From: Chionis minor
Taxonomy: Eukaryota; Chordata; Aves; Charadriiformes; Chionididae
Length of the DNA stretch: 64,000 nt
Assembly (NCBI GenBank): GCA_013398295.1
Contig: VZSF01001209.1
Span: 1-64,000, forward strand
Direction of reading: 5' to 3'
In this document: positions 38,318 through 50,433 of the stretch, piece after piece
Layout of the letters: every line of letters begins with the position of its first letter
Position numbering within the stretch: position 1 is the first letter of the stretch
Notes under the pieces: generated by a model
Database searches by the model: none
What the model was told of the DNA's origin: nothing
Seen by the model: the letters and a program-made list of their open reading frames with translations, nothing else
Program-made: the position numbers and the translations under genes

Positions 38318-39073
38318 AGGAAGCATGGACAGTGGGATGGATTGAAAACTGCCTGGCAAGTAGAGCTCAGAAGGCTGTGATCGGTGAGGCAGTCTAGTTG
38401 GAGGCCTGTGACTAGTGGTGTTCCTCAGGGCTCTGTGCTGGGTCCAGTTCTGTTCAATGTATTCATCAATGACCTGGATGAAGGGATGGAGTGTACCATC
38501 AGCAAGTTTGCTGATGACACAAAAGCTGGGAGGGGTAGCTGACACACCAGAAGGTTGTGCTGCCATTCAGCATGACCTGGACAGGCTGGAGAGCTGGGCA
38601 GAGAGAAACCGTATGAAGTTCAACAAAGGCAAGTGTAGGGTCCTGCACCTGGGGAGGAATAATCCCATGCACCGGTACAGGTTGGGGGCTGACCTGCTGG
38701 GAAGCAGCTGTACAGAGAGGGACCTGGGAGTCCTGGTGGACAACAGGATGACCATGAGCCAGCAATGTGCCCTTGTGGCCAAGAAGGCCAATGGCATCCT
38801 GGGGTGCATCAAGAGAAGTGTGGCAAGTAGGTCAAGGGAGGTCATCCTCCCCCTCTACTCTGCCCTGGTGAGGCCACATCCAGAGTACTGTGTCCAGTTC
38901 TGGGCTCCCCAATTTAAGAAGCACAGGGAACTGCTGGAGAGGGTGCAGTGAAGGGTTACGAAGACGATTAGGGGGCTGGAGCATCTTTCTTATGAGGAAA
39001 GGCTGAGGGAGTTGGGTCTTTTTAGTCTGGAGAAGACTGAGGGTGGATCTCATCAATGCTTATAAATACTTAA
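38318..39073 (+). pseudogene. CR1 ORF2 reverse-transcriptase fragment, disabled
   Basis: This covers the C-terminal half of a CR1 reverse transcriptase and the region after it. The frame at 38414 gives [20 protein letters not shown] and then the catalytic FADDTK at 38507-38524, with both aspartates intact. One extra G at 38525 shifts the frame. The next frame continues [15 protein letters not shown]...[22 protein letters not shown] and so on to ELLERVQ, where CGA-to-TGA decay gives a stop at 38949-38951. Weaker matches ([22 protein letters not shown]) go on past the stop. An earlier in-frame stop lies near 38396. The copy lacks the N-terminal endonuclease and the usual 3' end, with similarity ending at 39073. 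Damage is light, so this is a relatively young copy. Confidence 0.93.
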
Positions 39074-39074
39074 N
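39074..39074. other. Single undetermined base (N)
   Basis: The only ambiguous base in the window. It lies at the point where CR1 similarity stops ('tataaatacttaa' then N then unrelated sequence). It may mark an assembly join or a polymorphic site. Confidence 0.95.
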
Positions 39075-40479
39075 GGCATTCTGAGGCTCATGACCTATGA
39101 GAGGAGCTGGTAGACAGCTGGTAGTACCAGCATTCAGAGTAGCTTACATTTTGGTGCAAAAATGTTCCTTCCCCTCTAGGAAAGATAACTACTACAATAG
39201 CACACTATAGTAGCATCAGCCTTCACACATATTTTGGTTTTGAGAGTGTTATAGGCATGGAACAAATAACCTTTGGACCTGAGTAAAAAGGGCTGGTAGC
39301 ATCCTACCTGTTTCATGGGGCAAAATTTTAATCAAAATTAAATTATCTCAGGTAGTGAAGAATGCTTTATGCTCTTGTTGCCTAAATGCAAGATCTTAGC
39401 TCCTTGCCTGCCCTAGTGCTGTTTAAGGATACCTCCTTTAGAATTTCATTTATCCTTTTTTTGAGGGACTATTTTCCTAATAAGTTTTACGAAGCTAGAT
39501 TTAAAAAAATTGTTCGAAAACATAAATTGCCTCTTGTTTAGGGACTGTTACTAGAAATCTTCTTTCCCTGCCATAACAAAGCTGCCAGTGAATCCACAAG
39601 ATCATTCCCTTTCTTCTTCTGAAGACTTGCTTTGTTCAAGCTGAATTGCATGACTGACAATCTCAGCACATCTGTGTTCCTTTAAATGCTGCAATATGCT
39701 GTTAAAGAGAGACATTCTTTCTGCTGCCACAGCTACATTTAACAAGGCTGCGGGAGACATGTGGAAGTAGGCAGCAATGTTGATTCCTAGGGTTTTTTTG
39801 AGATGGAAGCAGAGCGCACCTAAAGCATTCCTGATTAATTCCAACAGATGCCATTTTCCATGGAGGTACCCTACACCCAGTGGGTATTCTAATAATAGCA
39901 GCAAGAAGTAAGCCAAAGAATGAGAGAACTATTCAGTCCATACAGTTTTTGGAGAGGTTTCCACATTTGGTTTTACATGTCTCCTTTGTAATTGTTCAGA
40001 AATAAAACTTTGCAGAGTACAGCAGTGCACACTCTACGTGTTGCATTATATCAGTTTTTTGAGTGTAAGTAGCCTGTGCTCATTCCATCCCAGATGAAAA
40101 GCATTAGATTTTCAAAAGAGGAGTTGATTTTAAGTGTGTTCATTCTGCTGGGGGAATTTTTTATAAAGTCAGGCTGAACAACTTGCAAATGTGAGCTAAG
40201 TTTCCTGTCTTTGGAACTCAGCAGGCCAAATCTGAATCATATTTTTCTGCAAGTGATATCTTTTAAAGAAAAGTATCTGGGCTTTCTGTTTTGCTGTCCC
40301 TTTGTCCCACTGCTAAAGAGGTCTCTTTCATCCTCTGTGATGAAACAGTATGAGGGAGGTGAGGTACAGCGGTGTTGGTGTGAGGCAAGGGGCCGTGAAC
40401 TCCGGCTTTCTAATCCTGCCTTCTGAGAGAAATCAAACCAAATTAAAAACATCTCTGGGCTAGTTAGTGCATAACGTCA
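39075..40479. other. Unique DNA, one long unexplained minus-strand frame
   Basis: No gene is recognised with confidence. The minus strand at 39602-39931 is free of stops for about 110 codons and has a protein-like composition; see findings. Confidence 0.45.
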
Positions 40480-41190
40480 CTGCTTTGGCTTAGAAGTGGT
40501 GCTGAGGTGTGCAGCCCAGCAGGAGCTCCTGGAGGCAATTCGCTGTCATTCAAACCAGCGCAGATGCTGTTTAACTCCAGCGAGCAGCTTGACGTGGGGC
40601 TCTGAGGACGGTATGTGTCCCTCTGTCTCCGGGCAGCAAAGCTGCAGCTGCTTCCTCTGCACCTTTGGAGAGGGAGCAGCATGTGTTTGCCCCAAAACAT
40701 TGCATTACGCCCAGTCCTTTCAGTACATTTTCTGTCCCCTTTCGCTTTTCTCGTCCCCTGCCTTTATCTCCCGCTGACCTGTAGTTGCTTACACCCACGC
40801 ACAGGCTTACAACAGTGCTTACATTGTCCTGGAGTTTCAGCTGCTGGCTCAGAGCTTCTGCCATGGTAGAAAAGCGTAAAGTGCATCTGAGGATTTGGAC
40901 TGAAAAGGAGGAATCAAGCTAGTCTCGTGCTCCCTTGATCTGCGTTTGAGTGCCTGGCTGGTACCCTTGGGTTTATGAGAGCGGGCTGCAGGCAAACAGC
41001 CTTAACGAACTTGCAGCAGATGCCAACGGCAGCAAGGGCAGCTGGACATTGCCAGTGCATGTGGAGACCTTGGACGCCACCCAACAAGAACTTCTCTCCC
41101 AGTTGTATGCCACTGGAGGATCCTCCTCAGCTTGGGTGATTCTTCTGCGCGGCGGCTGCAGCACAGCCAGGGTCTGAAGCAACGTGTTAG
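40480..41190. promoter_or_regulatory. Local CpG-enriched block, possible regulatory element
   Basis: About two dozen CpG dinucleotides fall within roughly 700 bases (for example gcgcggcggctgc at about 41147-41159, aacgtcactg, cagcgcagatg, tccgggcag). The flanks have far fewer. The block is also less AT-rich than its surroundings. It does not clearly meet strict CpG-island criteria, and no transcription start or exon can be named. Possible explanations are a distal enhancer, a weak orphan CpG island or an untranslated exon. Confidence 0.4.
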
Positions 41191-41683
41191 CTCTCCTTTT
41201 CGTGATTATAATGCATTAGGCTGAACAGCTCTAGGACACAACTCCAAGACGCAAGAACATTATGCTTAGGTGCTATGTTTAATTCATGTATGTGCTTGCA
41301 AATGCGACGGGCAGGTTTCATTGTCAAAAGGACAATGACGTTGTGCTCGGAGTTCTAATTGGAAAGCAGTAACCTGAAATGCTCATATATGTTGCATATC
41401 TACCTGCAAACTTCAAAGGCTATGGGTGCTTACTTCTACTTACAAAGGTTTAATTGGCCACTACTTAAATGGAAATCAGGGTATGTAAACAGATCTTTGC
41501 AAGAGTAGGTTTAGCTCTGTACTCATTTGAGTTGAGTTGCTGTGCAAGTTAAATAAATCTAAGCACTTCTAAATATAGAATGTGTGATGTGATACAGTGC
41601 AGGAGGGAACAGAAAATATATAGGAACCTATATTCTGGATCAGCTTAAAGAGGAATGGACATGTCCCACCTTGAGACTGTTCT

Positions 41684-41700
41684 AAACTAACTAACTAACA
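41684..41700. repeat. CTAA tetranucleotide run
   Basis: AAACTAACTAACTAACA, about four units. Confidence 0.85.
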
Positions 41701-44130
41701 TACTATCTAAATCTGTCATGGATTAAAACTATTACAATTGGGATAAAACTTAAATACCTGTGGTTTTATATCTCTAGTGCTGGCTGTAAGAAACATTAGA
41801 AGGGTCAAAGAACATAGGCTGCATTTTGCTACCTTTATTTTCCTTGTATTTGAACACAAGTTTTGGCAGGATTAATGTCCGAGCATTGCTAGTAGTGAGC
41901 AAATTTATCAGAATTTGGCCTATTACAACTACTTCTAATCTAAGTGGAATCAGAAGGTCTTCATGCTATTTCAAGAACAAATTTGCAAAACTTAAGAGAC
42001 CTGATTCATTCACAAGATAGACATGAGCCTCTAGCACTGAGTGTTTGAAACTCTGAAAATTGCCTGTTAATCGCTAATGTTGATATAGTATCAGTGGGTG
42101 GGAAAGTGTTCATACTCCTTTTCTTTACTTCTGTATTTTCTGTATGCAGTTATTTAGATGAATCTGTCCTAGAAAGCGGTCATGTTTCCTTGGCTCCTGC
42201 TTTCCTTGAGAGCTTGCACTGGCCTGGTATACATATTCTTTACATTTAGAGCCTGGCAAGTAAGCGGAAATTGACTTAAAAACATGACAGATTGCAGGTT
42301 AACCAAAGTGATTTAAAAAAATAAATGGGTACAACTTAAAATCTACAGCCCCGGGCCATTTTGTCTCAACAGCTCTTTCATTATTCCAAGGCTTTTCCTC
42401 AGGGGCTTTCCCTATCAGCTGCTGTGACTGAGGCTGGATGCTGAACAATGATGACTCTCTGAGAATTTCCTGGTGGAGGAGAGTGTAAATCATCTTCCCT
42501 TTCACCTACTGGACATAGTGGCCACTCCAAGTGGAAAGAAATTAGGAGCGTGCTTTCTGCTGCTATATTTATATCCAGAGATATAATTTTTTTCACATTT
42601 CTTTGGTGCTTGAAGAGTTCTGTTTAAAACCTCAGATGTTTCTAATGAATCAGCCTGATGCCTCCAAGGTCAGAACTAATTTGGTATCAGTTATTTCTAT
42701 TGGAGTAGGGGAGAAATCTGTGCTTGAATCAGGGGGGCATGAGGCATTGTTTCTGTGTTTACTAAAACAATTCCCATTAAGTGAGGGGAATCTTTGTCCC
42801 TTTCCTCTGCCTTATTTTCATAAAGATTTTAAGTAATTCACTTCTGGACTCAAGCTCCTTCCATTCCTATTGCAGATCTAAAAAACATTGTTTTCCCAGG
42901 CAGGGTCTTTGAAAAGAAACCTGTATTTCATCATGCATCTCTGACTATTTTCAAATCAGATTTTCAGAGAGAAGCTGGTATTTCAAAACCTGCTTTGTTA
43001 AAAAGATTTGCTAATAAGGTGAGGGTACGTTCTGCCTGACTGAAAAGCAAGGCTCTTCATTTTTAATAATGAGCAAACTACAGCATAAGTCCATAAAGAC
43101 AGATTTAACCCTTAGAAAAACAATATAGAGGCTTTAGAAACAAATAGCTTTTTAAAAATTCAAACTTAGATAAATTTGTTTGGCTACCCTATACCCAAAT
43201 GAAGGCTCCCACTTCAGGAATATAATTTACTATGTCTTCTGTGGCACTCCTGAGACATTTAGAATGAGGCTGGTATTAGAGGAGCTTGCTGAATCAGGGT
43301 AAGAAATAGAAAGTGGGTTGCCACATGTTGCATTAAGTATCTGCAGAGTCTGTGGCACCACTGAGAATGTTTCTAATAAGATTGAACCCCCTTCTTCTCC
43401 TCATTCATCCATTAAAAAACAGAGGAAATGTTATTATGCTGCAGTCTAATTTTCCAATACACTACACAAAGTGTTTATGTGATGTGTTTCTTACCATTTT
43501 AACCTTTCTAAGCACAATGGCTACCACGGTTTCTCTCCTTTAAACAAAGTCTTGATAGCATTCAGTACACAAAAGAAGACAAATTTGTGTCCCTTCTCAA
43601 GAAATAAACAGGGGAGCATAGTGAAATACATTAATATGGTCTCAATTAGCACACTCATTAAGAAGTGTTTAGAGCAAACTAATGAACTTTTTGCTTCTTG
43701 CACAAGATAAAATTTACAATGGAAAATGAGTAAGTAGAGATGGTGCGTGCCACTGAATTATAGAGCTGTGTGAATGGCTCTAATAAAAACCATTTTCCCC
43801 CTGCTCAGAAATGATGGATTTTATTCTGCTGAACTTGAATAATAGCGTTCGCTGTAATGCACTCCTTAGCCCTCTAAGTGGCTAGTAAAAATTAATCTTC
43901 AACAGCAATGAGCAGTACTGGGGTGATTCTTCTGCTCTAAGATTGAATTACTCAGACTTTAAGTCCTTGTAAAAGTGAATGGAATATGTTACATCCTGTT
44001 TACCAGGTGTCTCAGGAGCAATCAACATGAAGGCACAGAAATTTAGTCATCAAAAAATATGAAGGCATGCTGTGAAAAAGCAGGGGGACTTTTAATTCAT
44101 AGCATTAATTTTCAAAGTTGTTTTTTTAAA

Positions 44131-44147
44131 AATTATTATTATTATTT
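44131..44147. repeat. ATT trinucleotide run
   Basis: AATTATTATTATTATTT, about five units, following a T7/A5 stretch. Confidence 0.85.
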
Positions 44148-47100
44148 TGTTTTAGTTTAATAATAACATAAAATTGAATATGCAGGAATCCCTCTCAGGC
44201 ATGTCCCTACTACAATTGCTAGTATAGTCTAACATTTGGGGGCTTTTGCATTCTCTCTTAGGGAAGTTGAGGGTCATCTTAGTCTCTTGGATCTGTACTG
44301 TAATGATAATTTAGAAGTGCTTATGTCTTCTCAGTACATGGAGCTTAAGACATCTCTGCTCCTGATCTAGGCACTTTTGTTAAGGTAGGTGGGATAAATC
44401 TGACTTCATGTACAGAAGAAAAGACAAACCATGATTTTGGGTGACATCGTCCCATGGCACACTAAAATAATGATGACTGGACACTATATAGTGAATGCCA
44501 AGGAAAGCTGAGACCAATTCATCCTGGAGCTAATGGGATAAAGAAATTATTTGCATGGGTTTTTTTACTGTTAAGATCAGGGCTGTCTTACACAGTGTTC
44601 ACATGTCAGAAAGAAAAAGTGACCAGCTATGTGAACTTTTCTTTAATTTAAACACCATCTTCAGCGCTGGATGTCCAGGTTCATAACCTGGTTGCACCAC
44701 GGTTGTTTGCACAGAGATTTCCTGGCTCACACCACACCACTGAATCTGAGTAAGCAAATCTCAGCTGATTGGTATGGGAAGGCAGAAAGGAAGGGAGTAG
44801 GTAAGGGAAAGAAATAAAAAGGCTGCAGTGGAGTTATGCAATTGATAACATGTTTTTTTAACACCTGCTTGTATAGGAGGGTATGGGACATAAGTAGCCT
44901 TTAGTTGAATAAGTCTGTCTGTGAATGTGTATGTGAGAGAGAAAGAATTCATCTAGGAATTATTATTACTGTTTTAAGCTATTTTATTTTTTCAGCTCCC
45001 TTCTGCTTAAATAACAATATCCTTTACAATGTCAAGCTGGAAGAAAGGAGATACAGGGATTTCTTATTGATACAACGACTTTTAAGAACAAAGAAAACAA
45101 ACCAGGCTTAAAAGTACATAGAATGATAAGCACGCTGACAAAATATCCTGCCCCAGTTGCTATATTATGACCACTGGGTAGTTAGCTGTGCTTTGTATCT
45201 CACGCATAAAGATAAATACCAGTCTACCAGTCTGATGTCTCATTAGTGTTATCTGACTCAGAATTTCCTATTATTCTATTTCCAATAATCCTTTTTTTTC
45301 GTTTCTGTAAAAGCTTTCTTCTTCTCACTTCTTTCAGAAAAATAAGGGGAGGGGGAGAAAGTCTGTTTGTATGAATTTTCTCAATTTTGCTAAAAAAGGC
45401 TGTGTCTTCTGCAATCACTGATACGGTTATTGTGAAATGTTCTGTAGCTACAATGGACTTGTTCCAGAAGTTCCACTGAGCTGGTCCAATCCCTAATCCC
45501 TGCTCTAAATTGTTTCTTTTGGTGCCACATCACAAAATTAATCTTTCTGTTTGCTTTGCACTGAATCATTTAACAGTCTGTGAGTCCATATAAAGAACCA
45601 TGAGGCAAAGCTTTTGAGAAAAGTTAGCTAGAACTAAACCAGCCTGCATATCTTATCTGGGAATAAGAAAATAAAAGTTTCAGGAAAGACAGGTTTGGCT
45701 GCAACTTTTAGTTGCTCCCCTTCCTTGCTGCCAGAATACATGGCCCGTTTAATAGTTTCCTTTGGTTTTAATATATTTTCTGTGTAATCAGGTGAGTCTG
45801 AGAGACGACCAAATACTGGTTATTCTGGGCACTTGTTTATTCCAGTGATTTGAAATAAAATTATGGTAGCGATTTCCCACGTGCAGAAAAGCAATGTTCC
45901 TAGGAAGATTTCTACTGGGGATCTAATGGTGGGTTTAAATGACATGTGTCAGTGTTCATAAAAGTACTCTGGATACAGGACTGGTCTTTGGGAAAAGGTT
46001 TATACTGCAAGTAAGGAACATCTTACTAGCCCTTTGAGTCAGTTCCCACTATAATGATAGCAGCAATGATCAAACCTGTTGCTTTCACACTGCCGCTCAA
46101 TGGACTATATGAAATGAGTAGAGATTGGCTTTATTAAATTATTTCTCCGTGGCATCCTATCTTAGAACCTCTGCTGCAGTTAGACAGATGGACTGAAAGC
46201 CCTGTCAGTGTTTTCAGTAGGAGAATCTGGGGTGGGGATGCTGGAAGTGCAGCTCCTCTTCTGGGAAAGGTAGACTAAAGAAGATGAGCTAGACTGCAAT
46301 TTGAATAAGATGCAGTAGAAAGTCTTAAATGCTGGCAAGTTTCTCACCAGATTGTCCTAGCTGTTGTTTTCTATTAATTAGTCTTGTATTAGCTAGCTTG
46401 GCTTTAGATAAAGAAAAAAAGAAGAAAATAAATTGTAGTTAATATTTAAAGTGGGACTCATCTTGTCTGACTTTCAGGATGTGATTCACTCCAGAGCGGG
46501 ACACCTGAACTCAGTTGTCCATTTTGTATCTATATGTCAGTGAGATGTTTAAACCCTCACTCCAGTCAGCATCAGATGTATACCTCTAGCATAACATCAC
46601 AGCTTCTTCCAAGATCAAAAAATCTCATTACTCTCATGCTCAGGTTTGACTCTGATCTTTCTTTCCCTCCCTAGGAATTACAGGTGGAAAATGTTATTGG
46701 TTCTAGATCCAGAGCCTACCAAAGTTTTTGAAATGTTAAATTTTACCCCTGGCAAAATGCAAAGACAAGATTATTGCAAACAAGTTTTGGTTTTGCTTTT
46801 TTTTTTTCTCAGCTAGCCCTGTTCAAGAGGATTGTATTTAACTCCCTGTGGAAGAAATGACAAAATAATGTGCAGAATTAAATATTTATTAAAAATATTT
46901 TAAAAAAATGCTGATGTTGGTGAAGTTGAGGGTTCCTGTGACAGAACTCAAGCAAATAATATTTTATAGTTTGCAGAATCCTAACCACAGTGTCAACACT
47001 TCCCTGCTTGCAATTGAACCATGCTGAGGGAAATCGTACAGACATGGAGTGAATTCACACTTAACTAACACTCTTGGTTACCTACAGACGGTTTTCTTCA

Positions 47101-49157
47101 TGGTTGAGTTATTACAAGGCTGGGCCCCAGCATGTGTATTTACAAGCCTCGTGCTGCACTAAAAGGAGCTCGAAAATAATCATAGTCTCCTATGACACAA
47201 TAACTCAGGATAAATTTTATCATCGTTGTTAGATGGGTGCCCACGTTCTAACACCAAGAAAATAGTTAAACATCTGCTTTATGTAAAGCAAGAGAGTTAA
47301 TCTCATTGGCTGCATCTATTGATGCCTTCAGCAGTTCTAGAAGCAGTTGGGAATACAGGGTGAATATGATCTTTCCCTCTTTTTCCTTTTTTCCTCCATT
47401 CTGTGTTCAGAAAAGCTCTGCAGAAGCTCACAGTCTTTTTTGTTTTGTTTTTATTTTCTAATGTGACTCACAATATAGTCACTTAATATGGAAGAAACAG
47501 CATAAGAAATAATCAGAAATCCTGAGACAATCTGGGTATTTAGCTATTCTCCTGGGTCTGCTCTTAGAAGTTAAGCTTCTGGACAAAAAGGAAATCTGGT
47601 CTTAAGAGCATGGCTGCAGTCAGAGGGCAGGGAGATTTTTTATGAAAACACATTCGAGTTCTTTATATTGCTTCGATTTTATAAAATTTTTGAGTTATAT
47701 TTCTAGATTATTCTCTATAAATAGGGTAGCAATATATTTTAAAATTCTGAAATTATCCTATTCAATTCCAGAAGGTGGGACTCCTAGTTCTTATGATGAA
47801 GCCTAATGCTGTTACAAGAATAATTAAAATTTGAAGCAATACTGCAACACTGGGATTGGGAAGACTTGAAGTAAGTTTAAGAAGGATTTTATATGAATAT
47901 CTTGATTCATACCAAAATTTGTTTGATCTGATTTAGTATTAAGCATCCCTCACTAACAGAAAGCTTAAGCCTGTGGGAGAGATTTTAGCCCCATAGATAC
48001 TCTGTGTAGTAAAGAAGGTATCAATTCTTAGATCCTTTTTATCTCTTTCCCTTATGGAAACTAAAGCACTTGTACAAAATTGTCTGCAAAGTGCTATGTT
48101 ATATTGTTTTCTATTTAGAAATGAATTTCCATAGTTAAAGCCTTGTCTCTTGAGCTGAAAATGAACTCCTTGGGGTATATATCTGATGCCAGCAGGAATG
48201 AGTAATTTAGAACTTGAAGCCTGTACTTCCTCCCCAGAGGATGAGGGAGAAATATAAAAGTGTTTTAAAAAATTCTCCTTCACATTTGCATCTAGAGGAA
48301 AATACAACAGCTCTAATTTATCTGAATTGTTTATTAATTGTTCAGCTAGTACTTGGAAAAAAAACTCACAACAGGGACAAAATGTATCCATGCAACTCAC
48401 CAGGTGGTGTTGTGAAAAAATTTGAGCTACCAGGAGAGTGGATATAACACAGAAAATATATTACAGGAAGGGCCTATGTTATTAATGGCATGTATAATGT
48501 TCATTCTTTCTCCCTGTAGCGTAGTTTAGATTCAAGGCTTTTGATCCCTTGTACCAAAGTCCCTAGCTGTGATGCTTTCGGGGTGTTTTGTGGATTACGT
48601 TATGAAAACAGACTGAAGCTGTGTTGTTGGTCATCCTGTATTTCTACCTTCTGAAAAGACAAAAGAGCTTTATGTATTAGATTGAGAGTGAGAGTTATCT
48701 GACAAAATGACTGTATCTACAGTGAAGACATCTAAAAGAGGAATCTTGGACTTCTTTTATACTCAGTGACGAAAATTCAGGTTGCTCACTCATTCTATAA
48801 TAGACACCTGAAACTGCTCAGACGAATTATCCTTGATGAGTGCCTCATAACTGTAAAGGAAACACAAGATGACTAGCTGAGATGTCGACATACAGTGTGG
48901 GATTCAGTTGCTCATATGTAGGGTCCTAGTACCACTGACAGTTTTTATTACCCAGAATATCCATATAGGCTGTAAATTTGTCGCAGATGGCAGACCCGTA
49001 TCTTTTTGACAGAAGCTGAAAGACAGACATGATAATTTTTGTAACGTAAAGTAACACAAAATGGCTCTGTTTAGATGATGAAATTGTACACTTAGTGTAC
49101 ACGCCTTCTGAATTTTGTTTTTATTCTCTCCTTTCCTTTGAACTGCAGCTGCCTGGC

Positions 49158-49172
49158 AAAAAAAAAAAAAAA
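49158..49172. repeat. A15 run
   Basis: An uninterrupted run of 15 A followed by GAAAGG. It is not preceded by a recognisable retrocopy, so I treat it as a plain homopolymer. Confidence 0.9.
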
Positions 49173-49359
49173 GAAAGGTATTTTGTCTGTTCTTCCAGAG
49201 TGTCAGTGCTGCTACTTTCTAGGAAAGAACTGCTTTTACTACCTAAAATCCAACTTTGTGTTTCATTATTGTGTTAAAAATCACAGAAGCATCTGAAAAT
49301 GGTTATGTAGGAATTAGGCCTTCTCCTTCGAGAAAGGTGGTGGAATAGCCGGATAGCCC

Positions 49360-50433
49360 AATATCCCAACTGAAGTGCATCTACACCAATGCATGCAGCA
49401 CGGGCAACAAACAGGAGGAGCTGGAAGCCATTGTGTAGCAGGAAAACTATGATATAGTTACAATCACAGAAACACAGTGGGGTGACTCGCACAACTGGAG
49501 TGCTGCCATGGATGGCTTTTCAGAAGGAACAAGCAAGGAAGAAGAGGTGGTGGGGTAACCCTATATACTAGGGAATGTTTTGACTATCTGGAGCTTGAAA
49601 ATGGTGATGAAAGGATTGAGTATTTATGGGTAAGAACCAGGGAAAATACCAGCAAAGCAGATATCATAGTGAGAGTCTGTTATAGACCACCCGAACAGGA
49701 TGAAGAAGCAGACAAAATATTCTGTCAGCATCTGGGAGAAGTCTCACCAATCACTAGCCCTTGTTCTCATTGGGGACTTCAACTTACCAGATGTCTGATG
49801 GACGTAAAACACAGAGAGGAAACAGTCTGGGAAGTTCCTGGAGTGCGTTGAGGATAACTTCCTGACAGCTGGTGAGGGAGCTGACTAGGGAAGGTGCCCT
49901 GCTGGACCTGTTACTCATAAACAGAGAAGGATTTGTGGGTGATGTGATGGTTGTAGACTGTCTTGGACATAGCAAGTGCAAAATGATAGTTTTCAATTCT
50001 CGAAGCAGTAAGCAAGGATGTTAGTAGAATGCTACCGTAGACTTCCAGAGGGCAGACTTTGGCATGTTAAGGAGCCTGTTTGGCAGAGTCGCTTGGAAGG
50101 CAGTCCTGAAGGGCAAAGGAGTCCAGGAAAGCTAGACATACTTTTAAGAAAGAAATCTTAAAGGTGGAGAAAGACTTGTGCTGAAAGACAAACCCATGGG
50201 GAAGAAGACTGGCCTGGCTGAAGAGAGAGCTTTGGATGGAACTCAGGAAAAAAAGAGTGAGTCTATGCCCTTTGGGGGAAGGAGGAGGCAACTCAAGAGG
50301 ACTACAAGGATGCCGTAAGGTTATGCAGGGGGAAAATTAGAAGGGCCAAAGCCCAGCTAGAAATTAATCTGGCTACTGCCATAGAAGACAATTAAAAAAA
50401 GTTTCTATAAATACGTTAGCAACAAAAAGAGGG
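49360..50433 (+). pseudogene. CR1 ORF2 endonuclease-domain fragment, disabled
   Basis: This is about 1.07 kb from the start of CR1 ORF2, covering the APE-type endonuclease that nicks target DNA. Recognisable parts in order: LKCIYTNA-like and GNKQEELE residues (about 49373-49425), ITETQW at 49463-49480 (metal-binding Glu), VCYRPPEQDEEADKIF (YRPP at 49681-49692), GDFN at 49772-49783 (catalytic Asp/Asn), LLDLLLINREG (about 49900-49930) and, where the family has the SDH catalytic triplet, SKC at 49971-49979. The match continues with the linker (FRRADFG-like, AWLKRELWMELRKK-like) and ends at the YKYVSNKR segment near 50433. Several frameshifts and stops interrupt it, and the terminal Asp and His are gone. 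The reverse transcriptase and 3' end are absent. Confidence 0.9.

Larger units (their letters stand above)
41191..49359. other. Unique AT-rich DNA, no gene recognised
   Basis: The longest frame (153 codons, minus strand, 47939-48400) has no domain signature. Small simple repeats occur: CTAA units at 41684-41700, ATT units at 44131-44147, a T11 run at 46797-46807 and an A15 run at 49158-49172. The region 43740-44010 has no repeats and is a candidate conserved noncoding element. Confidence 0.45.

Noticed and set aside
38415..38951. Open frame of 178 codons on the plus strand
   Set aside because: It is part of the CR1 reverse transcriptase. Its first 36 codons are out of the true CR1 frame, so it is not an independent gene.
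47939..48400. Open frame of 153 codons on the minus strand, the second longest in the window
   Set aside because: No domain, no recognisable motif, starts at a GTG, no splice or promoter context. A rough estimate gives about 0.4 such frames by chance in AT-rich DNA of this size.
49158..49172. A15 run as the poly(A) tail of a processed pseudogene
   Set aside because: No cDNA-like sequence, polyadenylation signal or flanking duplication was seen upstream.
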